Assembly (NCBI RefSeq): GCF_011320115.1 | Contig: NZ_JAANOZ010000006.1 | Coordinates: 124,001 to 188,000 of the forward strand | Length of the DNA: 64,000 bases | Direction of reading: 5' to 3' | Source of the DNA: Croceibacterium segetis | GTDB lineage: Bacteria; Pseudomonadota; Alphaproteobacteria; Sphingomonadales; Sphingomonadaceae | In this document: positions 51,071 through 60,593 of the stretch, piece after piece | How positions within the stretch are numbered: position 1 is the first letter of the stretch | How the letters are laid out: every line of letters begins with the position of its first letter | The notes under the pieces: model-generated | Told to the model about the DNA's origin: nothing | What the model saw: only the letters and a program-made list of their open reading frames with translations | Database searches by the model: none | Program-made: the position numbers and the translations under genes

Positions 51071-52216
51071 CTAGGCGGCTCCTTTGCGGTGGTAGCGGTG
51101 GGGGACGAACGGCATTGGCACGACGCGCGTAGGCAGGCGCTTGCCGCGCACCTCGAGTTCGAGCTCGGTGCCTTCGGATGAATGAGCGGAGTCGACATAA
51201 GCCATCGCAATCGGATGGCTGAGCGTTGGTGAGAAGCCGCCCGAGGTGACGGTGCCGATCCTGGCTTCGCCAGCAAAGACATCCGCGCCCTCGCGCGCGG
51301 CCATGCGGCCTTCGAGCGACAGGCCGACGCGGCGGATTGGCGCGCCGGAAGCGAGCAACGTGAGGATGCGTTCGGCGCCCGGGAACCCGCCGGACTGGCG
51401 GCGTGCCTGGCTGATCGCGAATTCGAGCCCGGCGCTGACCGGGTCCGTCTCCGCAGTCATGTCATGCCCGTAAAGCGGCAGCCCGGCCTCGAGCCGCAGC
51501 GAATCGCGCGCCCCGAGGCCGATGGGCTTGACCTCCGGCAGGGCGCATAGGGCATCGGCGAGCGCCGTGACGTCTTCGGCGCGGACCGAGATTTCGAAAC
51601 CGTCCTCGCCGGTGTAACCCGAGCGGCCGACGCCGAGCGGACGGCCATCCCAGAAGAACGGACCGGCTTGCATGAAGCCGAGCTCATCCAGCGACGGCAT
51701 GCCCTCGAATGCGGGCGTCAGCCCCAACCGGCCGAGCGCCGCGGCCGCTTCGGGCCCCTGCAGCGCCAGCAGCGCATGGTCGGCCAGGTGGTTGAGCGTG
51801 ACCTCGTCGGGCAAGCGCTCGCGCAAATGGCCGATGTCGTCCCACTTGGTCGCGCCGTTGACCACCAGGTAGAACTCGTGGCTGCGGTTGGTGACCATCA
51901 GGTCGTCGAGAATCCCGCCGTCCTCGGCGAGCAGCAGCGAATAGCGGATACGGCCCGGCTTGAGCGAAGCGACGTCCGCCGGTAGCAGCGCCTCGAGCGC
52001 CTCCACAGCGCCCTCGCCGCTAATGGTCAGCTGACCCATGTGGCTGACATCGAACAGCCCGGCATGGGTGCGGGTCCATTCGTGCTCGGCAAGGATGCCC
52101 TCGTACTGGATCGGCATCTCGTAGCCGGCGAAACCGACCATCCGCGCGCCATGTGCGCGGTGCCAGGCGTCGAGCGGCAGCTTGTCGAGAGTTTCGGCTT
52201 CGGCGTCTTCGCTCAT
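51071..52216 (-). CDS. gcvT: Glycine cleavage T protein (aminomethyltransferase)
   Basis: This encodes 381 aa. The folate-dependent aminomethyltransferase signatures are GLFDVSHMGQLTISG, FYLVVNGATKWDDIGHL, GRSGYTGEDGFEISV and GLGARDSLRLEAGLPLYGHDM, which contains the catalytic Asp region. ATG at 52216 has GGGA 8 bases upstream; 52231 is an alternative. The reading frame happens to stay open through the riboswitch to 52510, but that stretch is leader RNA. It is first in gcvT-H-PA-PB, which converts glycine to CO2, ammonia and methylene-tetrahydrofolate. Confidence 0.96.
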   Translation of the reverse strand: MSEDAEAETLDKLPLDAWHRAHGARMVGFAGYEMPIQYEGILAEHEWTRTHAGLFDVSHMGQLTISGEGAVEALEALLPADVASLKPGRIRYSLLLAEDGGILDDLMVTNRSHEFYLVVNGATKWDDIGHLRERLPDEVTLNHLADHALLALQGPEAAAALGRLGLTPAFEGMPSLDELGFMQAGPFFWDGRPLGVGRSGYTGEDGFEISVRAEDVTALADALCALPEVKPIGLGARDSLRLEAGLPLYGHDMTAETDPVSAGLEFAISQARRQSGGFPGAERILTLLASGAPIRRVGLSLEGRMAAREGADVFAGEARIGTVTSGGFSPTLSHPIAMAYVDSAHSSEGTELELEVRGKRLPTRVVPMPFVPHRYHRKGAA

Positions 52217-52268
52217 CTTGCGTCCCGACATGCGATGGCGAAGCCCGGCGTGGGCCTCGTTCTCCATC

Positions 52269-52450
52269 GCCCCCTCTGTCGGGAAACCTGAGAGCCTGGC
52301 CCGGACCTGATCCGGGCGTACACCTTCGGTGGCCTCCTTGCGGAGACGCTTTCCAGAGTGCCCGGCTACCGAACCGCGGTCCGTTGGCCTGAGAGATTCC
52401 GGGGCGGTTGCTCCTTCGGCGGCCTGGCTAACCAGACACTCTCCCACGGC
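52269..52450 (-). ncRNA. Tandem glycine riboswitch upstream of gcvT
   Basis: The leader holds two similar glycine-aptamer cores. The first has GGGAGAGTGTCTGG, CGCCGAAGGAGCAACCGCCC and AATCTCTCAGGC. The second has ACTCTGGAAAGCG, CACCGAAGG and CCAGGCTCTCAGGTTTCCC. Both show the paired CGAAGG and CTCAGG elements of the class. Two cooperating aptamers sense glycine and normally switch on the cleavage operon when glycine is plentiful. A perfect palindrome and a stable TTCG-loop hairpin lie just upstream. Confidence 0.93.
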
Positions 52451-52511
52451 TCGGCCGGGGCGAACCCCGGCGGGCGGCAGCCGTTTCGCGCGAAACGATT
52501 TGGGGGTCAAT

Positions 52512-54545
52512 CTATTTCGGAGCGTCCCAATCCTGGTTGGCCCGCGCGACGAGGTACTGGTGGACGGCTTCGGCCTGATCCGGCGTGATCACATCGGCGA
52601 AGCTCGCCATGCCGTTTGCCGCGCGCTTGCCGCCGAGCACGATGGCGAGGAAATCGGCGTGGGTCTGCGGCGACATGTGGCGCAAGTCCTTGACCCCGCC
52701 GCGCGCGGCGACGCCGTGGCAAAGCGCGCAGTTCTGACCGTAGAGTTGCTCGCCCTTTGCCACGACATCGGCGCCGGCCGTCAGCTTGGGCGGCGGAGCC
52801 AGCTCGGGCACCTCGATCGACTCTTTCGGCATCGGCGGCAGCTTGGCGTTGCCGCCGAGCTTGAACACCAGCAGGCGCGGCTTGCCGATGAAGAGCTTGG
52901 CGTAGTTCGAGCGCTCGACGTGCGCGAGGCCGCCGCCCCAACCGGCGTTGACCGCGATGTATTGCACGCCGTCGATCATGTAGGTGATCGGCGCGGCGAT
53001 CGGCACTTGCTGAACGGGCATCTGCCAGACCTTCGCCCCGGTGTCGGCGCGATAGGCGGCGAAGGTGGTGCCGATGTTGCCCTGGAACACGAGGTTACCA
53101 GCGGTGACCAGAACGCCGCCGCTGCCCTTCTGTTCGTCGGGGGTGCGCCAGACTTCCTTCTGCGTCACCGGGTTTCGCGCCGAGAGCCAGCCGCGCGAAT
53201 GGGCGTCGGCATATTCGGCGATCTTCTTGCGTTCGGCGTCATAGCCCGAGAAGCTGGTGCCGAGACCGGGTTTGGCCGGATCAAAGCTGTCCGCCGCGGC
53301 GTAGGCCATGTAGGTTTCGCTGACCGGCACATAGACCAGTCCGGTGCGCGGGCTGTAGGCCATCGGGTTGAAGTTGTGCGCCCCGCCTGCGCCCGGCGAA
53401 ACCATGACGGGCACCTTGCCGTAGCGCACGGCGGGGTTCTCGATCGGACGACCGGTCTTCATGTCGATACCGCTGGCCCAGTTGATCGGCACGGTCGCCT
53501 TGGCGCTGAGCAACTCGCCCGTCCGGCGGTCGAGCACGTAGAAGAACCCGTTCTTGGGCGCCTGCATCAGCACCTTACGGAGCCTTCCGCCGATCCTCAG
53601 GTCAGCGAGGATCATCTGCTGGGTGGCGGTGTAATCCCACTCCTCGCCTGGCGTGGTCTGGTAGTGCCAGACGTATTCGCCGCTATCGACGTTCAGCGCG
53701 ACGATCGAAGCGAGGAACAGGTTGTCGCCCCCGCCCGGGCTGCGGAAAGTCTGCGCCCACGGCGATCCGTTGCCGACGCCGATGTAAACGAGGCGCAGCG
53801 CGGGATCGTAGGCCATAGAATCCCAAACTGTGCCGCCGCCGCCGGCCTTCCACCATTCGCCGGTCCAGGTCTTGGCGGCCATCGCCATGGTCTTGTCGAA
53901 ACCATCGGCGGGGTTGCCGGGGACGGTGAAGAAGCGCCAGGCCTGCTTGCCGGTCTCGGCGTCGTAGGCGGTGACGTAGCCGCGCACGCCCATCTCGGCG
54001 CCGCCGTTGCCGATCAGCACCTTACCGGCATAGACCCGCGGCGCGCCGGTGATCGTGTAGTTCTTCGAGTTGTCGACCGTCAGCACCGACCAGACCGGCT
54101 TGCCGCTCCTGGCGTCAAGTGCGATCAGCCGCCCGTCGAGCGTGGCGACGTAGATCTTGCCGTTCCACGCCGCGAGCCCGCGCGAGACGATATCGCAGCA
54201 GGCCAGCTTGCCGAACTTGAGCGGCACTTGCGGATCGAACCGCCACAGGACCTTCCCGCTCGCTGCGTCGTACGCGGTCACGATGTTCCACGGCTGCACG
54301 TTGTAGAGCACGCCGCCGATCTCGAGCGGACTCGCTTCCATCCCGCGCTCGGTCTGGAGGTCGGCGTACCAGGCGAGTCCGAGCTTTCCGACATTCTTGT
54401 CGTTGATCTGGCTGAGCGGACTGAAGCGCTGCTCGTCGAACGTGCGGCCGACCATCGTCCAGTCGGCAGACGGCGCCTGACCGGCGGCGGTCAGCATGAG
54501 CGCGAAGGCGACCGCCAGCGCGCGGGCGAAGTGCTTTCGGATCAT
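52512..54545 (-). CDS. PQQ-dependent (quinohaemoprotein) alcohol dehydrogenase
   Basis: This encodes 677 aa. A signal peptide (ARALAVAFALMLTAAGQAPSA) directs export. The eight-bladed propeller follows, with a vicinal Cys-Cys in KLACCDIVSRG near 110 and the Trp/Asp-rich repeats (WDYTATQQMILADL, NPMAYSPRTGLVYVPVSETY). The C-terminal 100 residues form a cytochrome c domain with CALCH and the late Met MASFADVITPDQ. This type II layout oxidises primary or secondary alcohols in the periplasm and passes electrons to a cytochrome. It lies 7 bases after the oxygenase gene. The alcohol is unknown. Confidence 0.93.
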   Translation of the reverse strand: MIRKHFARALAVAFALMLTAAGQAPSADWTMVGRTFDEQRFSPLSQINDKNVGKLGLAWYADLQTERGMEASPLEIGGVLYNVQPWNIVTAYDAASGKVLWRFDPQVPLKFGKLACCDIVSRGLAAWNGKIYVATLDGRLIALDARSGKPVWSVLTVDNSKNYTITGAPRVYAGKVLIGNGGAEMGVRGYVTAYDAETGKQAWRFFTVPGNPADGFDKTMAMAAKTWTGEWWKAGGGGTVWDSMAYDPALRLVYIGVGNGSPWAQTFRSPGGGDNLFLASIVALNVDSGEYVWHYQTTPGEEWDYTATQQMILADLRIGGRLRKVLMQAPKNGFFYVLDRRTGELLSAKATVPINWASGIDMKTGRPIENPAVRYGKVPVMVSPGAGGAHNFNPMAYSPRTGLVYVPVSETYMAYAAADSFDPAKPGLGTSFSGYDAERKKIAEYADAHSRGWLSARNPVTQKEVWRTPDEQKGSGGVLVTAGNLVFQGNIGTTFAAYRADTGAKVWQMPVQQVPIAAPITYMIDGVQYIAVNAGWGGGLAHVERSNYAKLFIGKPRLLVFKLGGNAKLPPMPKESIEVPELAPPPKLTAGADVVAKGEQLYGQNCALCHGVAARGGVKDLRHMSPQTHADFLAIVLGGKRAANGMASFADVITPDQAEAVHQYLVARANQDWDAPK

Positions 54546-54552
54546 CGGCGGC

Positions 54553-56112
54553 TCAGACGGCGGGCAAGTCGCGGGCGTCGGCCCAGAAGCCATGCACCTG
54601 GCCGACGACCTTGAAGGGCATCTTGACCCTCGCGACCGGCCCCGCGGCGACATCCTTGGTGTCGACCAGAATCAGGTCGGAGCGGCCAGCCTCCTTGATG
54701 CTGCTGCCGACGCCGATCAGGTAGCCATCCCCTTCCGGCGCGTCGTGCTTGCGCGGCACGAAGGTCATTTCCGACAGCGCGTAATCCGGCACGGTGACCA
54801 TCTGCGAGGTCTTCGTCGCGTGGTCGAAGATCGCCCACCCGCGCCCGGCATTCAAATAGCCCCAGCGGTACGGCAGCGTGTGGAAGCGGTCGTCCTGCCG
54901 CGAGAGCACGCCGGTGATCTCGGGATAGAGTGTTTCGACCTGGTAGGTGTCGTTGCTCTTGCGGCTGAGGTCGATGGTGAAGCGGCGGATGCGGCCCTGC
55001 GCCTTCACCGGATCGAACGGCTCGTGGACGCTGGGGAAGAACGGGAACTGGTTGCCCTCGCCGCCATCCATGTCGAGCGTCACCTTCTCGCCGTCGGACC
55101 AGGCGCCCATCACGTGAGTGCAGAACAGGTTGGCGCCCTTGAACCAGCGCACATCCTTGCCGTCGCCGCCGCGGCGCAGCACGCCGATATAAACCGGCAG
55201 CGTCGAATCGTAGGCGAAGTGGACGCCGCCGGCCTGCATCTGCGGCAGATTGGCGGCCATCTGCGTGACCATCAGCACGACGTGGCGCTGGGTGACCGCG
55301 AAGTCGTGCATCATCGCCGCGTACGGCGCCTGTACCGTGACGCCCCAGTTGACGTTGCCGTCCCTGTCCGCGCTGAACACGCGGACGTCCTTGCTGGCGA
55401 GCCCGTTCGCCTCGTAGCCGAAGCTGACGTACTCGCCGGTCATGGGGTCGATCTTCGGGTGCGCGGTGTGCGTCTGGCTGCCGAGCTTGCCGCCGAAGGT
55501 GTAGTAATCGTCCTTCGTCTCGAGCGTCCACGGATCCATGTAGACCGGCGGGCTGTCCTCCTTGAACACCAACAGCTTCTTGTGGTGCACGAACAGCTGG
55601 GTGTTGGCGGTGCCGCGGCTGAGACCCTTGACGCTCGGATCGTCGGTCATCGGGTTGCGGTACATCCCGAACAGGCTGGCCCGCGCCTCATGCTGCGCCT
55701 TCCACCGCTGGGTGCGAGCGTAACGAGTGCGGTAGTCGACGTGGCCGGCCTTGATGCGGAACATCGAGACGTGGCCTTCGCCGTCGAACGGGATGTCGCC
55801 GGAATACTGCGCAGGCTTCGGATACTGCGGATCGGGCCCGACGCGGTAAAACACGCCGTCCAGGTCGGTCGGCAGGTGCCCTTCGACCTCGCAGTCGTAG
55901 AGGTCGATTTCGGCGCGGTTGTTGGCGCTCGGCGCACCGCCGCCGAAGGCGCGCGGGTCGGACGGAAAGTCGACCTGCGGGCTGGGGGTGGCGGCCATGG
56001 CCGGAGCGGATACGCCGGCCAGCGCCGCGCCGGTGCCGAGCGTCGCCGCGCCCAGAAAGGCGCGCCGGCCGAGCTCGGGGCCCATGTTCGCTTCGTCGGG
56101 ATTGTTAGCCAC
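54553..56112 (-). CDS. Carotenoid/lignostilbene-cleaving oxygenase with Tat signal
   Basis: This encodes 519 aa from GTG at 56112, picked because GAGGAG lies 7 bases before it; 56136 ATG has no such site. The N-terminus RRAFLGAATLGTGAALAGV is a twin-arginine signal. The four iron-binding His regions of the family are present: THTAHPKIDPMTGE, MMHDFAVTQRHVVL, LFCTHVMGAW and the C-terminal VHGFWADAR. Members cleave C=C bonds of carotenoids or stilbenes to give aldehydes. It precedes a PQQ alcohol dehydrogenase in one operon. Confidence 0.93.
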   Translation of the reverse strand: MANNPDEANMGPELGRRAFLGAATLGTGAALAGVSAPAMAATPSPQVDFPSDPRAFGGGAPSANNRAEIDLYDCEVEGHLPTDLDGVFYRVGPDPQYPKPAQYSGDIPFDGEGHVSMFRIKAGHVDYRTRYARTQRWKAQHEARASLFGMYRNPMTDDPSVKGLSRGTANTQLFVHHKKLLVFKEDSPPVYMDPWTLETKDDYYTFGGKLGSQTHTAHPKIDPMTGEYVSFGYEANGLASKDVRVFSADRDGNVNWGVTVQAPYAAMMHDFAVTQRHVVLMVTQMAANLPQMQAGGVHFAYDSTLPVYIGVLRRGGDGKDVRWFKGANLFCTHVMGAWSDGEKVTLDMDGGEGNQFPFFPSVHEPFDPVKAQGRIRRFTIDLSRKSNDTYQVETLYPEITGVLSRQDDRFHTLPYRWGYLNAGRGWAIFDHATKTSQMVTVPDYALSEMTFVPRKHDAPEGDGYLIGVGSSIKEAGRSDLILVDTKDVAAGPVARVKMPFKVVGQVHGFWADARDLPAV

Positions 56113-56188
56113 GGTCGTCTCCTCGTCCGCCGACATTGTTGTCGGAATCAAATGGCCGCGCAAGGCGTCATTTGGCGGGCGGAGGAGA

Positions 56189-56262
56189 TGGAGCGGGTAA
56201 GGGGAATCGAACCCCTCTAGCTAGCTTGGAAGGCTAGTGCATTACCACTATGCTATACCCGC
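56189..56262 (-). tRNA. tRNA-Gly (UCC)
   Basis: The minus strand reads GCGGGTATAGCATAGTGG at the 5' end, the anticodon arm CTAGCCTTCCAAGCTAG with anticodon TCC, the T arm GAGGGGTTCGATTCCCCTT and acceptor TACCCGC, then TCCA. The 7-bp acceptor stem pairs perfectly and CCA is encoded. Confidence 0.97.
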
Positions 56263-56308
56263 TTAGGGGGCGCCAGTGCCACCAAGCACGGCGCGGCGTC
56301 AAGCGCCC

Positions 56309-56845
56309 TCAGTGCCCTTCGAAGTCGATCAGCGCCCACGGTTCGACCCCCGCCGCGCGAAGTTGCGCGCCGCCGCCGAGCTCAGGCAAGTCGATCACGA
56401 ACAGCGCGTGCTCCACCAGCGCGCCGGCATCGCGCAGCAGCTGCGCCCCCGCAAGCGCCGTGCCGCCGGTAGCGAGGAGATCGTCGACCAGCAGCACGGG
56501 CTCGCCATCGACGATCAGGGTTGGATCTAGCTCGATCCGCGCCTGGCCGTACTCGAGCGCATAGTCGACGCCGATCGTCGCCACCGGCAGCTTGCCCGCC
56601 TTGCGCAGCGGCACGAAGCCGAGCCCAAGCCGGGCGGCGATTGCCGCGCCGAAGATGAACCCGCGCGCCTCGATCCCGGCGACGGCCGAGGGCTGCATCG
56701 GTCGCGCCGCCGCGACGAGGTGATCGATGGTCGCCGAAAGCCCCTCGGGGTGCGCGATCACGCTTGTGATGTCGCGGAACATGATGCCGGGCGCCGGGAA
56801 GTCCGGAACCGTGCGCACCAAGGCCTTGATCTCGGCCGGAGTCAT
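56309..56845 (-). CDS. apt: Adenine phosphoribosyltransferase
   Basis: This 178-aa salvage enzyme makes AMP from adenine and PRPP. The start MTPAEIKALVRTVPDFPAPG, the phosphate contacts GIMFRDIT, and the PRPP loop VLLVDDLLATGGTA are intact. It lies downstream of petC by 34 bases and probably uses that transcript or its own promoter. Confidence 0.96.
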   Translation of the reverse strand: MTPAEIKALVRTVPDFPAPGIMFRDITSVIAHPEGLSATIDHLVAAARPMQPSAVAGIEARGFIFGAAIAARLGLGFVPLRKAGKLPVATIGVDYALEYGQARIELDPTLIVDGEPVLLVDDLLATGGTALAGAQLLRDAGALVEHALFVIDLPELGGGAQLRAAGVEPWALIDFEGH

Positions 56846-56879
56846 CGGCGCGGCGCTCCCGGCGGGAAGCGCGGCTCGA

Positions 56880-57752
56880 TCAATCGCGGCGGACCCGGGC
56901 CCGGGCCCAGACCTGCTTCTTGGCGAGGAAGGCCAGCACCGTCGCGAACAGCAGGAAGCCGAGCACCGGCCAGCCGGTCTGGTGGCGCTTGCCGAGCGAA
57001 GGTTCGGCCGTCCACACGAGGAAGGCCGCGACGTCGGTGGCCATCTGGTCGACTGTCGCCGGGGTGCCGTCCTTGAAGGTCACCTGACCGTCGCTGGTCA
57101 GCGGCGGCGGCATCGCCAGGTTGAGATTGGCGAAATACGGATTGAAATAGAGGCCCGGCGGCGTCTGGAAGTCCGGGAACTCCTGCTTCAGCGACTTGCC
57201 GTCCTCGTTCTTGTAGGTCGCCGGGTCGGTGAAACCGGTCAGCAGCGAATGAATATAAGCCGGCCCCTCGTGGCGGGCCTTGGCCATCAGCGACAGGTCC
57301 GGCGGGATCGCGTTGTGGTTGGCGGCGCGCGCAGCGATGTCGTTGGCGAAAGGCTTGGGGAAGTAGTCGGTCGGCGTGCCCGGCCGGGTCGTCTCCTCAC
57401 CGGTGTTCGGATCGATCCCAGGAACGGTCCACGAGGCCGCTTCGGCCTTCACTTCGGCTTCGCTGTAGCCGAGCTCGGCCAGGTCGCGGAAGGCGACGTG
57501 GTTGAGCGAATGGCACGCCTTGCAGACTTCCTTGTAGACTTGGTAGCCGCGCTGGAGCTGGCGGTTGTCGAACTTGCCAAAGGGACCGTCGCTGGAAAGA
57601 TGCAGCGCGGCGGGGTGCCGGTGGAACTCGGTCTCCGCCGTTTTCTCCTTGAGGTACCCTTGCGACGCGACGGTGTAGGCGCCGGTCGCAAACGCCCACA
57701 GGACGCCGACGGCGAAGAACAGTCCGACAAAGAACCCGATGATACGGACCAT
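56880..57752 (-). CDS. petC: Cytochrome c1 of the bc1 complex
   Basis: This encodes 290 aa. An N-terminal hydrophobic segment exports the protein, the haem motif CKACHSLNHV is near 77, the likely Met ligand lies in LAMPPPLTSDGQV near 215, and a C-terminal anchor helix (WPVLGFLLFATVLAFLAKKQ) precedes a basic tail. It carries electrons from the Rieske protein to a soluble or membrane cytochrome c. It is the third gene of petA-petB-petC, 30 bases after petB. Confidence 0.95.
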   Translation of the reverse strand: MVRIIGFFVGLFFAVGVLWAFATGAYTVASQGYLKEKTAETEFHRHPAALHLSSDGPFGKFDNRQLQRGYQVYKEVCKACHSLNHVAFRDLAELGYSEAEVKAEAASWTVPGIDPNTGEETTRPGTPTDYFPKPFANDIAARAANHNAIPPDLSLMAKARHEGPAYIHSLLTGFTDPATYKNEDGKSLKQEFPDFQTPPGLYFNPYFANLNLAMPPPLTSDGQVTFKDGTPATVDQMATDVAAFLVWTAEPSLGKRHQTGWPVLGFLLFATVLAFLAKKQVWARARVRRD

Positions 57753-57782
57753 GATACGTGTCTTTCCCCTAAATCCGTTCGC

Positions 57783-59075
57783 TTACGTCGCCGGCGTGGT
57801 ATTTTCGCCGAGCACCGCCTTCTTGTCCGAGCCGAGCACCGCCTCGGTGATCGAGAACGGCAGCGGCTCGGGCCGCTCGAATGCCGAAACGAGCGGGATG
57901 ATCACCAGGAAGTGCAGGAAGTAATAGGCGGTGGCGATCTGGCTGATCATCACGAAGGGCTCTTCAGCCGGCGAGCCGCCGCAGTAGCCGAGCACCAGCA
58001 GGTCGATCACGAGCACCCAGAAGAACTTGCGGAACGTCGGCCGGTAATGCCCCGAGCGGACCGGCGAACGGTCGAGCCAGGGCAGGAAGAACCACACCAG
58101 GATCGAGCTGAACATCGCCATCACGCCCATCAGCTTGGCCGGGACGAAGAAGAAGTCGGCGGTGAACGCGCGCAGGATGGCGTAGTATGGCCAGAAATAC
58201 CATTCGGGTACGATGTGGGCCGGCGTCGCCATCGGGTTGGCCGGGATGTAGTTGTCGGGGTGGCCGAGCGCGTTGGGCATGAAGAACAGGAAGGCGCAGT
58301 AGAGGATCAGGAACACACCCAGCCCGAAGCCGTCCTTCGCCGTGTAGTAGGGGTGGAACGGCACGGTATCGCTCTCGCTCTTCACCTCGACCCCGGTCGG
58401 GTTCGACGAGCCGGGAATGTGAAGCGCCCAGATGTGCAGGATGATCACGCCGGCGATCACGAACGGCAGCAGGAAGTGCAAGCTGAAGAAGCGGTTGAGC
58501 GCGGCATTGTCGGGCGCGAAGCCGCCGAGCAGCCAGATCTGCAGCGGTTCGCCGACGAACGGGATCGCGCCGAACAGCCCGGTGATCACCTTGGCGCCCC
58601 AGAAGCTCATCTGCCCCCACGGCAGCACGTAGCCCATGAAGGCGGTCGCCATCATCAGCAGGAAGATCGTCACGCCGAGCAGCCAGACCATCTCGCGCGG
58701 CGCCTTGTACGAACCGTAGAAGAAGCCGCGGAAGATGTGCAGGTAGACAACCACGAAGAAGGCCGAGGCGCCGTTGGCGTGGGCATAGCGCATCAGCCAA
58801 CCCCAGTTGACGTCGCGCATGATGTGCTCGGTCGAATCGAAGGCGACCAAGGCGTTGGGCGCATAATGCATCGCCAGGATCACCCCGGTGACGATCTGCA
58901 GCACCAGGCAGAAGCCGGCGAGAACGCCGAAATTCCACGCGTAGTTGAGGTTGCGCGGCACCGGATAGCCGCCGCCGATCGCGTTGTAGACGAGGCGCGG
59001 AAGCGGCAGCTTTTCGTCCAGCCAGCGCATGAACGGCGCCTTGGGTTGATAGTGCTGGGCCCAGGGGAAGCTCAT
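57783..59075 (-). CDS. petB: Cytochrome b of the bc1 complex
   Basis: This 430-aa protein has eight or nine TM helices. Haem-ligand His pairs are visible in the segments [14 protein letters not shown] and [22 protein letters not shown], and the Qo-site PEWYF occurs in [19 protein letters not shown] at 59075 follows GAGAG; the longer frame reaching 59234 overlaps petA and is not used. The C-terminal extension beyond 400 is hydrophilic. Confidence 0.96.
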   Translation of the reverse strand: MSFPWAQHYQPKAPFMRWLDEKLPLPRLVYNAIGGGYPVPRNLNYAWNFGVLAGFCLVLQIVTGVILAMHYAPNALVAFDSTEHIMRDVNWGWLMRYAHANGASAFFVVVYLHIFRGFFYGSYKAPREMVWLLGVTIFLLMMATAFMGYVLPWGQMSFWGAKVITGLFGAIPFVGEPLQIWLLGGFAPDNAALNRFFSLHFLLPFVIAGVIILHIWALHIPGSSNPTGVEVKSESDTVPFHPYYTAKDGFGLGVFLILYCAFLFFMPNALGHPDNYIPANPMATPAHIVPEWYFWPYYAILRAFTADFFFVPAKLMGVMAMFSSILVWFFLPWLDRSPVRSGHYRPTFRKFFWVLVIDLLVLGYCGGSPAEEPFVMISQIATAYYFLHFLVIIPLVSAFERPEPLPFSITEAVLGSDKKAVLGENTTPAT

Positions 59076-59091
59076 CTTTGTTTCTCTCGCC

Positions 59092-59661
59092 TCAGCCGAC
59101 CACGATCTTGGTGTCGGTTTCGAATTTGTATTCCGGCACTTCGAGGTTCTTCGGCGCCGGGCCTTTGCGGATACGCGCCGCGGTGTCGTACTGCGAGCCG
59201 TGGCAGGGGCAGAAATAGCCGCCGAACTCGCCACGGTTCTCGCCTTCGCCGGCGCCGAGCGGGACGCAGCCGAGGTGGGTGCAAACGCCCATCGTGATCA
59301 GCCAGTTGAGCTTGCCGTCCTTGGTCCGCTCCTCGAGCGACTGCGGATCGCGCAGATCCGACAGCGGCACCGCGTTGGCGGCGGCGATTTCTTTCGCCGT
59401 CAGGTTGCGCACGAACAGCGGCTGCTTGCGGAACATCGCCTTGATCGCCTGGCCGGGCTTGATCGGCGTCAGATCGACCTCGGTCGTGCTTTCCGCGAGC
59501 ACGTCCTTGGAAGGCGCCATCTGGCTGACCAGCGGGACGAGCGTGATGACAGCGCCGGCGCCGGCCGCGCTGACGGCTGCGATATTGATGAAATCCCTGC
59601 GGCGAACGCCGTCTTCGGTGGCCAGCGTCTCGGAATCCGCGGTGCCGGTGTCAGTCGCCAT
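59092..59661 (-). CDS. petA: Rieske iron-sulfur subunit of the bc1 complex
   Basis: This 189-aa protein has an N-terminal Tat-type signal-anchor ([19 protein letters not shown]), a flexible hinge, and the 2Fe-2S domain with the cluster ligands CTHLGC and [11 protein letters not shown] at 59661 is preceded by AGGA; the longer frame to 60348 overlaps another gene. It is first in petA-petB-petC, which oxidises ubiquinol. Confidence 0.97.
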   Translation of the reverse strand: MATDTGTADSETLATEDGVRRRDFINIAAVSAAGAGAVITLVPLVSQMAPSKDVLAESTTEVDLTPIKPGQAIKAMFRKQPLFVRNLTAKEIAAANAVPLSDLRDPQSLEERTKDGKLNWLITMGVCTHLGCVPLGAGEGENRGEFGGYFCPCHGSQYDTAARIRKGPAPKNLEVPEYKFETDTKIVVG

Positions 59662-59831
59662 TTTCCTGCCTTGCCTGCGGCCCCGCGCGAGATGGTGGCG
59701 GAGCCGGAAATCCGATGCGTCACGCGGCCGGAAGATGCCCCCGGGCCGGCGACTTGGCGCGGCTGATAGACGACGCTGTCGGCGATGCCAACAGGCATTT
59801 TGGCAGCTTTGTGACGGCTGAGGAAATCGCC

Positions 59832-60593
59832 TTAGAGCCGCAGCCCGATCAGCGAAATCTGCCGGCCGTAAGCCGGCTCGCCGCGATGGGTCGCGCGGCG
59901 GTAGGAAAAGAACCGCTCCGCGTCCGGATAGGTGTCGAGGCCGAGGCGATCGACAGCAGCGATCCCGGCGCGTTCGAGGCGGGCGTTGGCATAGCCTTCG
60001 AGGTCGAACTGCCAGTGGCCGGGCCGGCCGGGAGCGAAGAACGACTCGTCCGCTTGGGTAAAATGGCTCCGGAACGCATCGTCCACTTCGTAGCTGGCCT
60101 GGCCGATAGCCGGGCCGATCGCGGCGACGATACGCTCCCGGCGCGCGCCGAGGCCGGCCATCTCGCCGACGACCGCCTCCAGCACACCGGCATGCGCGCC
60201 GCGCCAGCCGGCATGCGCCGCGCCGACCACGCCCGCCTCGACGTCCGCCAGCAGCACCGGCGCGCAGTCGGCGGTGACCACGCCGAGCAGCACGCCCGGC
60301 CGGTCGGTCGCCAGCGCGTCGGCGCGTGGGCGGTCGGCCTGCGGCCACGGACGGACCACGGTGACCGCGTCCGCCGAATGGACCTGGTAGACCGTCGCCA
60401 GCGCCGTGCCGGGAAGCACCGCGGCAATGGCACGCCGGCGGTTTTCGGCGACCGCTTCCGCGTCGTCGCCCGCGCCATGGCCGACGTTGAGGCCGGCGAC
60501 CACGCCCTCGGACGCCCCGCCGCGCCGGCCGAGGAAGCCATGCGGGATTCCGCCGAGGGCGGCCGACCGGATGACCTCGACCGGGTCAGCCAA
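59832..60593 (-). CDS. pgeF: Peptidoglycan editing factor PgeF (YfiH/laccase-domain)
   Basis: This 253-aa protein has the family motifs YQVHSADAV, VVTADCAPVLLADV and GAAHAGWRG, with the zinc-binding His, Cys and His. PgeF removes misincorporated L-Ser from peptidoglycan precursors, and homologues also show purine-nucleoside or phenol-oxidising activity. The start lies 8 bases inside the end of pepN, so the two are cotranscribed. Confidence 0.93.
   Translation of the reverse strand: MADPVEVIRSAALGGIPHGFLGRRGGASEGVVAGLNVGHGAGDDAEAVAENRRRAIAAVLPGTALATVYQVHSADAVTVVRPWPQADRPRADALATDRPGVLLGVVTADCAPVLLADVEAGVVGAAHAGWRGAHAGVLEAVVGEMAGLGARRERIVAAIGPAIGQASYEVDDAFRSHFTQADESFFAPGRPGHWQFDLEGYANARLERAGIAAVDRLGLDTYPDAERFFSYRRATHRGEPAYGRQISLIGLRL

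Noticed and set aside
52217-52510. N-terminal extension of gcvT through the leader
   Set aside because: The frame is open only because of base composition. The stretch is a tandem glycine riboswitch and the family start is at 52216.
52329-54614. 761-aa open frame on the plus strand opposite the PQQ dehydrogenase
   Set aside because: Shadow frame; the minus-strand protein has its signal peptide, propeller and haem motif intact.
56727-59297. 856-aa open frame on the plus strand opposite petC and petB
   Set aside because: Shadow of the bc1 genes. The composition is dominated by R, E, H, V and G with no recognisable fold.
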